Of a DNA stretch of 64,000 bases, positions 47,570 through 60,732 are shown piece after piece. The notes beneath the pieces were generated by a model, which did no database searches, had not been told where the DNA came from, and saw only the letters and a list, made by a program, of their open reading frames with translations. Made by a program: the position numbers and the translations under genes. The number at the start of each line of letters is the position of its first letter. Within the stretch, counting starts at the first letter, position 1. The stretch is from Cranoglanis bouderius (lineage: Eukaryota; Chordata; Actinopteri; Siluriformes; Cranoglanididae): assembly GCA_023630585.1 (NCBI GenBank), contig CM042546.1, positions 17,175,310 to 17,239,309 on the forward strand, given 5' to 3'.

Positions 47570-48521
47570 TCTCTCTGCGGCAATCTTCATATTTACCCAA
47601 GCCAGTGAATATTTTGAGATTTCAGCCACGGCTGGGAGAGAAGCAAGAGGCATCAATTATTTAGAGGAGGTAACCCGATGCTTCCTCTGTTGAGACAAAT
47701 CTGCAGGCTGCTCCCCTGAGTGAATAAAAAATGAATTACGGAGAATTTATTAAAGTGCGTTTGAGTAAGAAAAAAACACACACAAACACAATACGGGTCT
47801 CCGTGCGCTACAGTGTGGTGACTGCTTGTGCAGAGTGTGTAAACTCACTCAAACCCGAACGAACAGCCTGAGTCTGGAAAGCGATAAATAAATATATAAA
47901 ATATACATCCACACATCCACACAATACCCTTTGTGCAGGTGGAATCAGAGGCTTTGGAGTTTTAAAGATACTTTCTTTTGTAAAAGCCTCATCAATAAAA
48001 CAGAGCTCTTTATATGTGCATTTTCCCGTCTCAAACTTCTGCCGTGTTTGTTCGCACAGGAGAACAGCTGAACTCTCATCCTCAAAATGATATTCCTCTT
48101 CAAAAGAGTTTATACAGCACATAGGCGAGAGGTAGATGCGGGCAGAAAAAAGAAAGCCCAAATAAATGCAGGTTGGAAGACCTGAGTAAATGTAACAGCA
48201 GTTCATGTGGTGCAGGATAAAAAAAAAAATAAAAAAATCTGAGCAAATTTATTTAAGAAAAGGCTGATCAACTGAAACAAACCTTCTAGCACACTGGACC
48301 GAACCTTCAAGACTGGGGTTAAAATATTTATTCACTGAATAGATAAGAATAGGTAGTGTAGATTCACAAGACTTTTCCAAAACATCACCTCTGCACAACT
48401 GCTATGTAATTCTGATCTGGGAACAGTCTAGTCTTGCCTCTAACCCATTAAACTCCCAGAACCCACTGGAGAGTTCAGTCTATACTCTTGTACCTACATA
48501 CCATTCCTATTAGTTTTGTTG
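47567..48521. other. Unique stretch
   Basis: Positions 47640-47765 are repeat-free and even in composition. A 132-codon minus-strand open frame (47808-48206) has normal-looking composition in its middle but no domain I recognise; not called a gene. Confidence 0.4.
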
Positions 48522-48536
48522 TACTTACTACATAAT

Positions 48537-48801
48537 CCATTCCATCCATATATCCTACACAGGGTGAAGGGGAGCCTGGAGCCTATCCTAGGGAACTTGG
48601 GGCACAAGGTGGGGGACACCCTGGACGGGGTGCCAACCCATCACAGGGCGCAATCGTACACACATTCACACACTACGGACAATTTGGAAATTCCAATCAG
48701 CCTACGACTCATGTCTTTGGACTGGGGGAGGAAACTGGAGTACCCAGAGGAAACCCCCGAAGCATGGGGGAGAACATGCAAACTCCGGAGGTGTGAGGCA
48801 A
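48537..48801 (-). mobile_element. tRNA-derived SINE, family 1 (head deleted)
   Basis: Minus-strand copy bounded by tacttactacataat (48522-48536) and tacttactacacaat (48802-48816), a 15-bp target duplication with one mismatch. The tail and body are present, but the tRNA-like head is reduced to tgcctcacacctccgg joined to agtttgcatg. Both polymerase III boxes are therefore missing. This suggests insertion of an already shortened transcript or later deletion. Confidence 0.9.
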
Positions 48802-48816
48802 TACTTACTACACAAT

Positions 48817-49009
48817 ATATTTCAATATTTTGGTGAATAACTGAATAATAAATCAAGATTATTATTAAGATCTTTATGATGTTTGGGTTGAGAAGATGAT
48901 CTAGAACTCTCTATATGGCCAATATTTTACCTAAAGCCATGAAAGAGTGCATGTGAAAGTTGTCACAAGAAGAATGTTTCTCACATGGAGTCAAATATGA
49001 GCTTAAATT

Positions 49010-49045
<36 letters not shown>

Positions 49046-49707
49046 CTGTAAAAATTAGCAATTGAGAAACTAAGTCACCACATTGCAGTGAAGAAAATAT
49101 GTCTAATAATGATTTTAAAGCCCTCAAACTAAACCATTAAACAAATATACATTTATAACACTCTTATGAAGCACTGTGTAATAACTTTTAAGATATGGAT
49201 ACAATTTTTTAAAATAGTAACTAAGTATCCGAATCACTGAACTCATAATGACAACTGATGGTTGTTGTTTTCTCTTCTATGTGAAGACAAAGCTGCCTAA
49301 AACATATAAACCTCTTGTATCATTGTACACATTTTGGCAGAAGTCTTTCCTAAATTCTCTGGCATTTCTATATAAAATATGTGTGGATTGCTTATGAATG
49401 TGTCATGAAGCTACCTTTCAAATAAAGTGTTAAGAAATATCCAAACTACCCTGACCACTGTTCAAAATCTTGCACAATTTATAGAGTAGACCAGAGTAGA
49501 CCAGGCACGTGTTATATTGCAGATGAATGTATATACGGTATATTAAAAAATGAGAAGTTGTTCATCATATGTAGTGCAACTAGAGAATATCTTACCGAGT
49601 TACAGAAGATATGCATATTTATAAGGGCTGAGTCTGATAGATAACCCAGTTAGAAAACTCATAACAGGCTGACTGAGAGGCAGACAGTGACCAGAGGAGA
49701 CTCGGGG
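48817..49707. other. Unique AT-rich stretch
   Basis: Contains an (AAC)n tract at 49011-49045; no other feature. Confidence 0.55.
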
Positions 49708-49764
49708 AGTGTGTGTGTGTGTGTGTGTGTGTGTGTCTGTGTGTGTATGTGTGTGTTTGTGTTT
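49708..49764. repeat. (GT)n microsatellite
   Basis: GT tract with a few interruptions. Confidence 0.95.
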
Positions 49765-50040
49765 GAGGGGTTGGGGGGCATCCCTTTTAGCTCTCTGACA
49801 AGGAGGCATTTGATGCACGCACCAATTACGCTTCCATCCGTCCATGCTGTAGGCATGGCGATGCAATTTTCGCATTATAATCAAAGCCATATGACAAGGC
49901 CAGGGCCATTAGAGAACAATTTCAAGTGTTTCTCAGCAAGATGATGATTTCAGAATTGCACTTGCATATGCCTAGCGCTTACCTCTGCGTGAATGCACCT
50001 GCTCAACGGCTCCTGCCTTCCTCCTCCCCTGCCAAGTGTG
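49765..50040. other. Candidate conserved non-coding block
   Basis: Repeat-free, between a GT and a GA tract: cgcaccaattacgcttcc near 49818 and cgcattataatcaaagcc near 49871. Possible regulatory DNA by texture. Confidence 0.33.
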
Positions 50041-50044
50041 AGAG

Positions 50045-50046
<2 letters not shown>

Positions 50047-50122
<76 letters not shown>
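50047..50122. repeat. (GA)37 microsatellite
   Basis: Long purine dinucleotide tract, nearly uninterrupted; can adopt triplex-type structure. Confidence 0.96.
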
Positions 50123-50125
<3 letters not shown>

Positions 50126-50719
50126 CAGAGAGAAAGAGAGCCCTGACAAAGAAAACAACTTAACAGCCGAGCTATAGAGGTGTAATTTGATTTTATCTGT
50201 GTGGACAGATAATGACGGCCTGAACTCCATTCAGAGGTGCCACAGCTCCAAACCTGTACTTTAGCGCGCACTGCTCAGAGCCGCACTGCTGGAAGAGCCA
50301 AATGTAAAAGTCCAATGTTTACAAATTACATCTCCCCACTGGCATATGCAGCTATTCTGAACGGCTCCCCGGGGGAGAAGGAGAGCTAGAATTAGTCACA
50401 GATCATTGATACGTAAGTGTCCATATTTTATTTAAGTGTCCTCTAGAACCTTCATTTTAGCAAAGCCAACATTTGAGTAAGGATGGAAGGAGTCATCATT
50501 ACTAAAGATCAAGTATTTGTGTCTCTCGTATAAAAGAACAAATATTTGTACTCATACAGGTATACTTCCTTATAATACAAATACATGAGCAGTATAATAT
50601 TATTTCTTGGCATCTTGAGTAACATTCCAAATATACTGTATTTTCTGTATGTCATTCATGGAATTATCCAATCAGCCAATCATGTGGCAGCAGTGTAATG
50701 CATAAAATCATGCACATAT
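50123..50719. other. Unique stretch
   Basis: No gene or repeat recognised. Confidence 0.45.
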
Positions 50720-50721
50720 TA

Positions 50722-51850
50722 CATCAGCCATAACATTACAACCACTGACTTGTCACAACGGCACCTGTCAAGGGGGTTCTCGAGGTTGATGTGTTGGAAG
50801 GAGGAAAAATGGGCAAGCGTAAGGATCTTAGAGACTTTGACAAGGGCCAAATTGTGATGGCTAGACGACTGGGCCAGAGAATCTCCAAAATGGCAGGTCT
50901 TGTGGGGTGTTCCCTATATACAGTGGTTAGTACCTACCAAAAGTGGTCAAAGTAGGACAACTGGTGAACCGGTGACATGGTCATGGGCACCCAAGGTTCA
51001 TTGATGTGGGTGGGGAGCAAAGGCTAGCCCATCTGGTCCAATCCCACAGATGATCTACTGTAGCACAAATTGCTGAAGTTAATGCTGGTTATAGAAAGGT
51101 GTCAGAGCACACAGTGCATGGCAGCTTTCTGAGTATGGGGCTGGTTGCAGACCGGTCAGAGTGCCCATGCTGACCCCTGTCCACTGCCGAAATGGGCATC
51201 TGAACATCAGAACTGGACCATGGAGCAATGGAAGAAGGTGGCCTGGTCTGATGAATCACATTTTCTTTTTCATAATGTGGACGGTTGGGTGCGTGTGCAT
51301 CACTTACCTTGGAAAGTGATGGCACCAGGATGCACTATGGGAAAAAAGGTGAGTGGCATTGTGATGCTCTGGGTAATGTTCTGCTGGGCCCTTGCAATCA
51401 TGTGGATGTTACTTTGACACATACCATCTTCCTAAACGTTGTTGCAGACAAAGTACACCCCTTCATGGCAACGGTATTCCCTAATGGCAATGGCCTCTTT
51501 CAGCAAGATAATGCTCTCGGCCACACTGCAAAAATTGTTCAGGAATGGTTTGACAAACATGACAAAGAGTTCAAGGTGCTGACTTGGCCTCCAAATTCCC
51601 CAGATCTCAATCCGACCGAGCATCTGTAGGAGGTGCTGGACAAACGAGTCTGATCCATGGAGACCCCACCTCGCAACTTTTAAGGATGTGAATTAAAGGA
51701 TCTGCTGCTAATGTCTTGGTGCCAGATACCACAGCACACCTTCAGCGGTCTTGTGGAGTCCATGCCTCGATGGGTCAGAGCTGTATTAGTGGCACAAGGG
51801 GGACCTACACAATATTAGGCAGGTGATTTTAATGTTATGGCTGATCAGTG
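50722..51850 (+). mobile_element. Tc1/mariner-like element, 36-spacing family, longest copy
   Basis: About 1.13 kb between TA 50720-50721 and TA 51851-51852. The left terminus is ca-tcagccataacattac (a few bases lost) and the right complement is cactgatcagccataacatt. It carries a near-complete but broken transposase on the plus strand. Parts of the same family are at 6473-6805, 12609-13178 and 32311-32455. Confidence 0.94.
50809..51818 (+). pseudogene. Tc1-type transposase with 36-residue D-to-E spacing, broken
   Basis: ATG at 50809 starts MGKRKDLRDFDKGQIVMARR and the normal end GPTQY with stop at 51816-51818 is present, giving about 335 residues. In order: the helix-turn-helix N-terminus; stops from about 50952 onward; WTMEQWKKVAWSDES with the first catalytic Asp (about 51211-51258); a frame shift near 51350; GLFQQDNALGHTAK with the second Asp (about 51500-51530); and SPDLNPTEHL with the catalytic Glu, then a stop where Trp is usual (about 51597-51629). 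The second Asp and Glu are separated by 36 residues, not the 34 of the other transposases here. Inactive through stops and shifts. Confidence 0.9.
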
Positions 51851-51964
51851 TATGTTTTTCTAAATAAGCAAAGATATAATTTATGTTTATATATGTTTCA
51901 CTTCATATGGGATTGCACCATGTGCTATGTCCCATAACATTAGAATGTTGTAATGCTGGAGATT

Positions 51965-52295
51965 TGGTAACACTTTACTGGGCAGTGTTCTTAAGACTAC
52001 AATATACCTACATAAGCCTTTCATCACAACTGATATAAATCTACATTTATATAGACTCATTCCAACAAGCGCCAGCTGCTTTTGTCAATTTTAATGTAAA
52101 TTTGGCATAACATGAGTCCAGTATTTTTGCCTGAGTTACAGTATGTTGCAAGTCAGTGGCATAATACAAGCTTATGTTGACAAAATAGCACATCTTTATG
52201 ACAGCTCTCTGTTGGAATAATCTTTTATGTAGGTTTATACCAGGTGCCAGAAAGAGCTTATGTTGGGGTCACAGTGCTGAAGTAAAGTGTTACCA
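51965..52295. mobile_element. Miniature element with ggtaacacttta termini
   Basis: About 331 bp with inverted termini tggtaacactttac (51965-51978) and gtaaagtgttacca (52282-52295), exact over 14 bp. No coding. Such termini are common among teleost miniature DNA elements; superfamily not certain and no clear target duplication found. Confidence 0.85.
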
Positions 52296-52396
52296 AAAGT
52301 TGCATAAACATGATCCTCGAAATGTAGTTTTGAACGTAACACATCCTTGCACTGATACTGAGTTCACTTCATTCATGACTTGAATCACACGTTTTT

Positions 52397-52399
<3 letters not shown>

Positions 52400-52457
<58 letters not shown>

Positions 52458-52471
52458 CTCTTTCTCTCGCC
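52400..52471. repeat. (TC)n microsatellite
   Basis: TC tract of about 30 units with interruptions at the right end. Confidence 0.96.
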
Positions 52472-54000
52472 TCCATTTGTTGTGGCTTAGACACCGTGAG
52501 TCGTTTTTCCACTTCAATAGGCCGCCTCATGACACTGTTTTATAAAACATGTCAGATCACTTCTCTAGTGGTCCTTTCTATCTGCGAGAGGTGCTTTTCC
52601 ACAGCTTCCCTCGTCTGCGAGAGACACTGACCCCTGTCCACAACGGCACACATTAAAACAGGTTCACACCACCAAACCGCTCGCTCGACTCTCTCTTCCT
52701 GAGAGAATAAAAGAGGGTTAGATCCCTGCAAGAGGCTCATTAACATTGGAATAGCTGCTCCTGCGGCCGCTATAGATGCCTACCAGCTATGGTGCTCTGA
52801 AACACTTGACAGGTTACACAAGCAGTTCAGAAACCACTTTGCAGGAAGGCATTTGCATTTTGCTGAATCTGAGATGCAAGCAAGTACGACCGATTTTTAG
52901 TGCTGTCCTGCCTTCTCATCAAACCACTTTCAGACTTTTTTTTAATTATTATTTTTTTATTAATAGACAACTTTATTCAATTCTAGACCTAGTTGAGCAA
53001 AACTATCATCACACTGATTGTGCTAATGCTGAACCCTAATAGAAAAAAATGTTTTTTTTTTTTTAATTTTTTAAATAGAGAACCTAGGGGTTTTAACTCA
53101 GAGTTGCTCTGGAAGAAGTGTCAAGGGGTTTCCTAATGACCACCGACTGTCAGAGGTTAGCTTTGAGCTCTCTAGAGAGGCAGCAACCTTTGCAGGCCTC
53201 TGATGTCACTCTTCCTGCCGATCAGCACATATCTCATTCAAACCATTAACTTTCTGAGAAAACATTTCAATATTCTAGAGACCATTCTCTGTACCTTCAT
53301 AAAGGAATTAATGAGTTTTTCTATAGGCATTCCGCAAGCTCATACATTACGTCAATTTGCGTATTATTGTCTCCGGTTTTGTTAGTCCTGGAGATGGGGG
53401 TAAATTGCTGACTTGAGCTTCTGCAAGAAAAGCATCTTATCTAGGACAGCTCTGACGTGAGAGCACTATCTAGAATGGGAATCTTTGACTTCGAACTCTG
53501 GAGAAAAAAAAAAAAAAAGATTTATTCCCACAGATACAGTATATACCGTACTGTATATTTTCAGGGTGTTAAGCAAAATTTGGAAAGCTGAATGATGGTG
53601 ATGACTGGATTTAAAAAGGAATCAAAATATTTCAGTTGCATGACACTATGTATCCTAAACTCAACACTGCCTTTCATTTGTGTCACCAGGAAATAACCAC
53701 ATAATGACACTTTTTAAAAGGATACCAGAACATATTCATATAAATGACTTTTCTTTTTTTTTTGCACTTTAAATTGGAGCCCGAACACACTATTACCCAA
53801 CACACCAGAAAGTCTCTCACTTCCCCCACCGTCGACTGTAAGCACACTACAGGTGAACCTCCTGAACCCCAAATTAATCCCAAAGTAATTGAACTTCCCA
53901 CAGGCATCTGGCTGCCATGTGAACGTACTTGATGTTTCTTTGTAGAGAGGTTTAAGTGGGTTTTCATGATTCTGTTAGACACCATATTTAAAACCCTTCT
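52472..54000. other. Unique stretch
   Basis: No gene or transposon recognised. Homopolymer runs at 52937-52960 (T), 53050-53066 (T) and 53503-53518 (A). Positions 52740-52900 are repeat-free and even in composition. Confidence 0.45.
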
Positions 54001-54050
54001 TCTCCCTTCCCACCTTTCTCCCTTCCCACCTTTCTCCCTTCCCACCTTTC
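54001..54050. repeat. 16-bp minisatellite, three units
   Basis: Three near-exact tandem copies of cccttcccacctttct. Confidence 0.92.
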
Positions 54051-56045
54051 AAACTATTTTAACATACAGGGCAAAAACAAAAACAAAAACATGTTAAAGG
54101 GCTGCAAAGGAAAACAGCTAAGGTCCATTATTCATTTGTTTACTGTAGATCATTTTAGTATTTTTTTCTAGATTGAATGTAAGCATGACGCACTGAGATG
54201 AGGAGAAAAAAATAAAAAATAAAATACTGCAGAGGTGCATAGTCCTTATATTATACCTTGTCAGCAGGGATGCATCATAGAGAGGTAGATCTGTTCTCAT
54301 CAAATGCTTTTGAATTAGCACAGGGTATATCAACAGTCATATGCCTCAGACAGACACACAGACACACCTCTGTGTGGAAGCTTTGCTCTTGGTGTGACTC
54401 TACAGAAGGTATATTCATCATGTTTCTATATCACTGATCGCCCATTTCTGAGCCAGTCAGATTCGAAGCCTCGGCCCCGAAGCAGACTTTTCACCTCTTT
54501 GCTGATCCAGGACCAGCTTTTAAGCTGTAAACATAAGCCTGACCCAGCACGGAAATATCGGCAAAAAATGATCCGAGATCCGCAACAAGGAGTAACAGCC
54601 TATACCAAACTACAGCGGGAGGCTCATTTCACACTCCAGACGGCATCTCAACAGGTGATGCTAGCACACTCCGTGGCTAATTTACAAGTGTGCAGCAGGG
54701 CTGAAAGTGATGCGCCTCCACAGCAAAGAAAAACTTTGCTCATTAACTTAGCGTTTACTAATATTCATGAAAGGAAAAAAAGGTCACAAACAGTGGCATG
54801 ATCTCTTGAGAGGGGAATTTCTCCAGGCGTCATGCTCTCTCAACTGAGCACCCACCAAATTACATTGTGTCTACTAATTTTGTAATTAGTATTCAAATTT
54901 GCATGTCTTACCAACTTTGTTAAAAAAAATGACTGCATTTCAATAAGATGTGTTGTGCTGGGTTGCGGTGCCCCATACGGATACACAGAGCCAGTGGGTT
55001 AATTAATTTTTTTTTTTTTAAAAAACAAGCAAAAAAAAACAGATGTTTGTTGTTCCCTGAAATTCATATGAGATGCTTACTATCTATTTTATTTAATAAT
55101 GTAGATCAAAGTTGTTAATATTACAAGTACTACCATAAATGTTATAATATAATCAGTAGTTCCTGATCAGCACTTCATATACGTATATGGATGACAAAAG
55201 CAACGGAAAGTCATTTCTTTTGAACAGGAGGACATGATTTCAATAAGCTTAAGGGATATCATGAGCTATGATGGCAATGACACATAAAAAAAGTAACGAA
55301 CTGTGCCCTGAATCAAATGGTATAAAGAGGAGCTGTTTGAATGATATTTGTTTCAAAAAATTGTTTTTGTTATCAAACTAACAGCTAATTAACCTACTTC
55401 TTACTGACAATGATTGCGTTCTCATGTATTTGGCCCTGGTCAGGACAGGCATGTAACATAAACATTAATCTTCCCACTATTGTAAATGTCTGTGTGTACA
55501 TCACTCATTTGAGGCATTATGGCAAAGCTTCTGGACCTTCAGTAAAAAGAAAAAGATGGTGGGAGGATGAGAGTGGCCTGGTTTGTCTTGCTCAGGTCTG
55601 GGTAGTGTGAATGGTGCACTTCCCCGTCTGGGCCATTCCTCTGCTGCGGGCGGTTCTCAGCAGCCCCATCTGTCCCCCCGGCGCTGCACTGAATAAGGCA
55701 CACAGTCAGGCACATGGCCACCAGGTCCCACGTGACACACCAGACAGACACACCACACCACACCGTGTTTCTCGTGTGCTAAATATACTACAAATACTAC
55801 ATGTGTTCAACAACACAAAAGATTTGTGTGGAGAATGGTATAGTCATGCACTGCATAAGTATAAAAAAAGAAAAAGATTGACACCATTAGTCAGCATTAG
55901 TGATTTAAAAATGTTATGTTATGGTAGACAATTTGATTATGTGACCCTGCAACCATTAGCTAGCTGTGCTTTTGGGTGAAATGTCCCTTTAACCGCAACA
56001 ATTTGTGCTCAAGACTCACCCTTTCTTCAGTGGATACTGAAGGCT
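54051..56045. other. Unique stretch
   Basis: No gene recognised. Positions 54800-54930 (ccaccaaattacattgtg, ctaattttgtaattagtatt) are TAAT-rich and repeat-free. Open frames at 54394-54801 and 55611-55979 show no domain. Confidence 0.42.
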
Positions 56046-56046
56046 T

Positions 56047-56644
56047 GGGGTACGTCTCAATCAGCTCCCTAGTTCAGTAGTGAGGGCACTGATCAGAGAG
56101 GCAGCCATTTTAAGAGCTGTCTCAATCGCAAAATCCTTCCATGTTCGCTCCCTAAAAAATCCCACAATGCACCACAAAAAACAGGGAGCATCAATACTCA
56201 CTATGTTCCCTTACTGGAAAAGTTTTCTGCAGTTCGTCTACAAATGTAAATAGCTTGTTATCATTGTTGTAGTTCTCATATGATTACTTACGTAAGCAAT
56301 TTTTAACTTTATTTGACGTTCTATTTACGTATTTTTTTAGTCTGATGACTTTTAAGTGTTTATAGTGATATTTTTAAAAATCCACTAGCTAGCCTACAAT
56401 CCTGCTTGAAGTACCATGACAGAAACATGTGATTAAGCTAACAAAATTTATATGACATATAAAACTTAAATATTTTTAAGTTTTTAATTTTTGGTGACGT
56501 TTTACAATCCAAGTACGTAGTCATGTCACCGGAAATTGAGTCATTGGTGTCCCAATGTGTAGTGAGCCAGGGTCCTTACCAGAGCCCAAACTCATGTACA
56601 TGATATACTGATTCAACACCTAGTGTGCTGATCGAGACACACGC
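56047..56644. mobile_element. Non-autonomous DNA element, unclassified
   Basis: About 598 bp. Left end gtacgtctcaatcagctccc; right end complement gtgtgtctcgatcagcacac. The terminal match extends with gaps over about 30 bp. The interior is AT-rich and non-coding. Confidence 0.65.
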
Positions 56645-56940
56645 TTACTTAAGAACTGCTGCTGGAACCAAACAGGAAGTCTGCCATTTTGAATTCTAAC
56701 AATATCACGATTCACATACGGAAGGAACATCCTTTCAACACACTTAATGCTGTTTGACTTTATAGTGTATAATTGTGGAAGAGTAACGATTTACAATCCC
56801 ACTACTGGGTATGAACCAGAAAAGGATGGGCTTTGACTCAAGATTTCTTGCTCGTATTGTCTCAGGGAGTTTTTCCATGCCGATTGTTAAAAGTGCTATG
56901 CAATTAAAATGTAATTCAGTTAAATATTTTATGCCAGTGT

Positions 56941-57289
56941 GGGCATGGTGACTTAGTGGTTAGCACGTTTGCCTCACTCCTCCAGGGTCGAGGGTTCAAT
57001 TTCCGCCATGGCCATGTGTGTGCGGAGTTTGCATGTTCTCCCTGTGCTTTGGGGGTTTCCTCCGGGTACTCCAGTTTCTTCCCCCAGTCCAAAGACATGC
57101 ATTATAGGCTGATTAGCAAGTTAAAAAGTGTCCTTAGTGTGAATGAGTGTACAAATTGTGTGATTGTGCCCTGCAATGGACTGGCAGCCTGTCCAGGGTG
57201 TCCCCTGCCTGTGCCCCATTCTCCCTGGGATAGGCTCCAGATTCCCCAGGACCCAGTTAGGTTAAGCGGTATAGAAAATGGATGGATGG
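56941..57289 (+). mobile_element. tRNA-derived SINE, family 1, best-preserved insertion
   Basis: Full-length copy of about 349 bp with an exact 15-bp target-site duplication, attttatgccagtgt, at 56926-56940 and 57290-57304. The A box (tgacttagtgg) and B-box area (gggttcaatttcc) are recognisable, and the tail is atggatggatgg. The exact duplication makes it the clearest, probably youngest, SINE insertion here. Confidence 0.95.
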
Positions 57290-57355
57290 ATTTTATGCCA
57301 GTGTACCATAAGCACAGGTATAGAACTCCTATAATTGTACTTCTGCAGTTTTTTG

Positions 57356-57358
<3 letters not shown>

Positions 57359-57395
<37 letters not shown>
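57359..57395. repeat. (CA)18 microsatellite
   Basis: Uninterrupted CA tract. Confidence 0.95.
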
Positions 57396-57397
<2 letters not shown>

Positions 57398-57659
57398 CTC
57401 ACTTTTTCTGCTCAATACATTTTCTTCATTGTGAAGGCATGGAGGAAAATTAAAGTCTTCCATTTCCTCAAACTTCAAACTTGTCTCAGCCACTACAACA
57501 GACCACAAACATTGCCCAGGACAGATTTAATGCTTCTCTTTCACTCACACTTTTACTTCAAGGCTTATCTGAATATTCATGAGGGAAACATAGCACAGGT
57601 GAAGTGTTTGACTCCAATAACCCAAACAAAAGGAACCCCATTGTTTTTCCTCTTGGAGT

Positions 57660-58925
<1,266 letters not shown>

Positions 58926-58927
58926 AA

Positions 58928-59203
58928 GGTATCCATTTTCTATACCATATATCCTACACAGGGTCACAGGGGAGCCTATCCCAGGGAACTCGCTGGACAG
59001 AGTGCCAACCCATCACAGGGCACAATTGCACACACATTCACACACTACAGACAATTTGGAAATACCACTCAGCCTACAGTGCAAGTCTTTGGACTGGTAG
59101 AGGAAACCGGAGTACCCAGAGGAAAGCCCCGAAACCCACAGGGCAGAGGCAGGATTTGAACCGCCCACTCTGGAGGTGCAAGGCAAACGTGCTAACCACT
59201 CAC
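58928..59203 (-). mobile_element. tRNA-derived SINE, family 1
   Basis: Minus-strand copy with internal losses: tail complement at the left (tccattttctatacc), body words (cccatcacagggcacaattg, caagtctttggactgg), B-box complement region (caggatttgaaccgccc, about 59151-59167) and gcaaacgtgctaaccact at the right. It stops just short of the A box. No clear target duplication. Confidence 0.85.
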
Positions 59204-59346
59204 ATGGAAGGACTGCTGGCGGGAATTTTGCTGGCATGGTTTGGGTCCACATATGTCCTCAGAGGGAAGGGTCACTCCAAATCAATACAAAGTTATTCTG
59301 AAATAATGTATAGGGTTTCTTTTATGCAACCTTTTTGGAGAGCCTG

Positions 59347-59752
59347 TTTTGTTTTGTTTTGTTTTATTTTTTCCCTCCATTTTTCTCCCTGCTTTGGTCA
59401 CCTCCCAGTTCCCACCCTCCAGCCATATGATAGTTACCAACCAAACAGCATGAAGGCTAAAATGTGCTTCCTCCAAGACATGTGAAGCCATCCAGAGACA
59501 TCTTTTCAAATGGTGTAACACACTCAGAGAAAAGAGATTTCGGCCCGCTTCCACATACATGTGCCCACATGATTGGCTAGTGTCGCTGTGATTGACAGGG
59601 GAGAGAGTATGCCATCCCTCTCAGCCATAAAGCATGGTCAATTTTGGTCCTTTGGCTCCAAGCTGCAGAAGACTGCGGCACCATTGGGATTTGAACTTGT
59701 GATCTTCTGACGATAGGGTAAACACTTTTCTGTTGCACCACTTGAGAGCCCA
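59347..59752 (-). mobile_element. tRNA-derived SINE, family 2
   Basis: Minus-strand retroposon of about 400 bp. Its RNA polymerase III boxes fit the consensus: A box tggtgcaacag (complement at 59730-59740) and B-box core gttcaaatc (complement at 59688-59696), 33 bp apart, close to tRNA spacing. It shares body words with 29605-29945. Its 3' side (left) meets a tttt(g) repeat at 59347-59366. Confidence 0.87.
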
Positions 59753-60730
59753 CTGAAATGTTTTTATTATCTTTTGTTCAAGGAAAGGTAGGTAATTTCT
59801 TCATTTCTTCAACTGTTTGACAGAATGTAAAATCTAAACAGACTCTTGCATCAAGTACTCAATACTACAATATGCTATACTGTACTCTATATTTCTAGCA
59901 TGTTGGAGCAAACAGATTTGTGATATAAACTACATCGCTCACGCAGCCTCTCTGTGAACTGATGGGATGTTGCTTTTTGTCATTCTGTTCAACACTGTGG
60001 GAAGAGAGGGAGTAAGAGAGGCTATTATCCCACAGACACACACACATCCCCGGGGCTCTTGGACTTCAGCCTTATGAATTACATCTGCTCAATGAACATC
60101 TTCATTACAGAGTGCAATGTAGATTAAAATCCTTTAACACATGGCTTTTCTCATGCCAGCATCATGGAAACAAATACACCACGTGTGTAGAGTGTTTGGG
60201 TGTTTGGGTAGCCACAGGTCATTGACCTTTTAAGCAGAAATAATGAGAGGCAGACGATCATCAGAAGCTTTATGATAAAACATGAGATCTTATTCCAAAA
60301 ATATGTCAGTAACAGACTTAAAAAGAAAGAGAAATGTACCAAGTCATCTCAGACTGTCTCTCACAAACTTGTGAATGTGAATGTGTATCTTGTCACACAG
60401 ATTCTTATAAGATTAGATTTACATGCATGCTTTATCAGAATGACATGGCAAATATCATGCTTTTTATATTAATTAAACAAGATTTGTTTTGAAGTGCTTT
60501 CATTTTCAAGTATGCTAATGAAAATAACTCATCAACAGCGTTTTTAAATCATGTTGAATTGATTATATAGATTTTTAAAATGTTACATTTTCAAGAAACC
60601 TAACGTATATCTAACTAATGTTAGTAAAAAAAAAAAAAGTTTTTAACAATGACTAAGAAATTGAAATCCCACTTGTGTCAAGACAAATGCAGGTAACCTT
60701 ACTAGTAGTTAACTAGCCTGCTAGCTAACC
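59753..60730. other. Unique stretch
   Basis: No gene recognised; A-run at 60627-60638. Positions 60659-60720 resemble 63773-63830. Confidence 0.48.
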
Positions 60731-60732
60731 TA

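Noticed and set aside
48970..49050. (AAC)n tract considered as a CRISPR-like or spaced array
   Set aside because: It is a plain trinucleotide repeat with no spacers; the window is eukaryotic.
54001..54050. Three tandem 16-bp units considered as a regulatory array
   Set aside because: Pyrimidine-only, low-complexity units fit a simple minisatellite; nothing points to binding sites.
54394..54801. 135-codon open frame on the plus strand
   Set aside because: No recognisable motif and no supporting splice or promoter context.
56956..57453. 165-codon open frame on the plus strand
   Set aside because: It is the translation of the SINE at 56941 followed by a CA tract.
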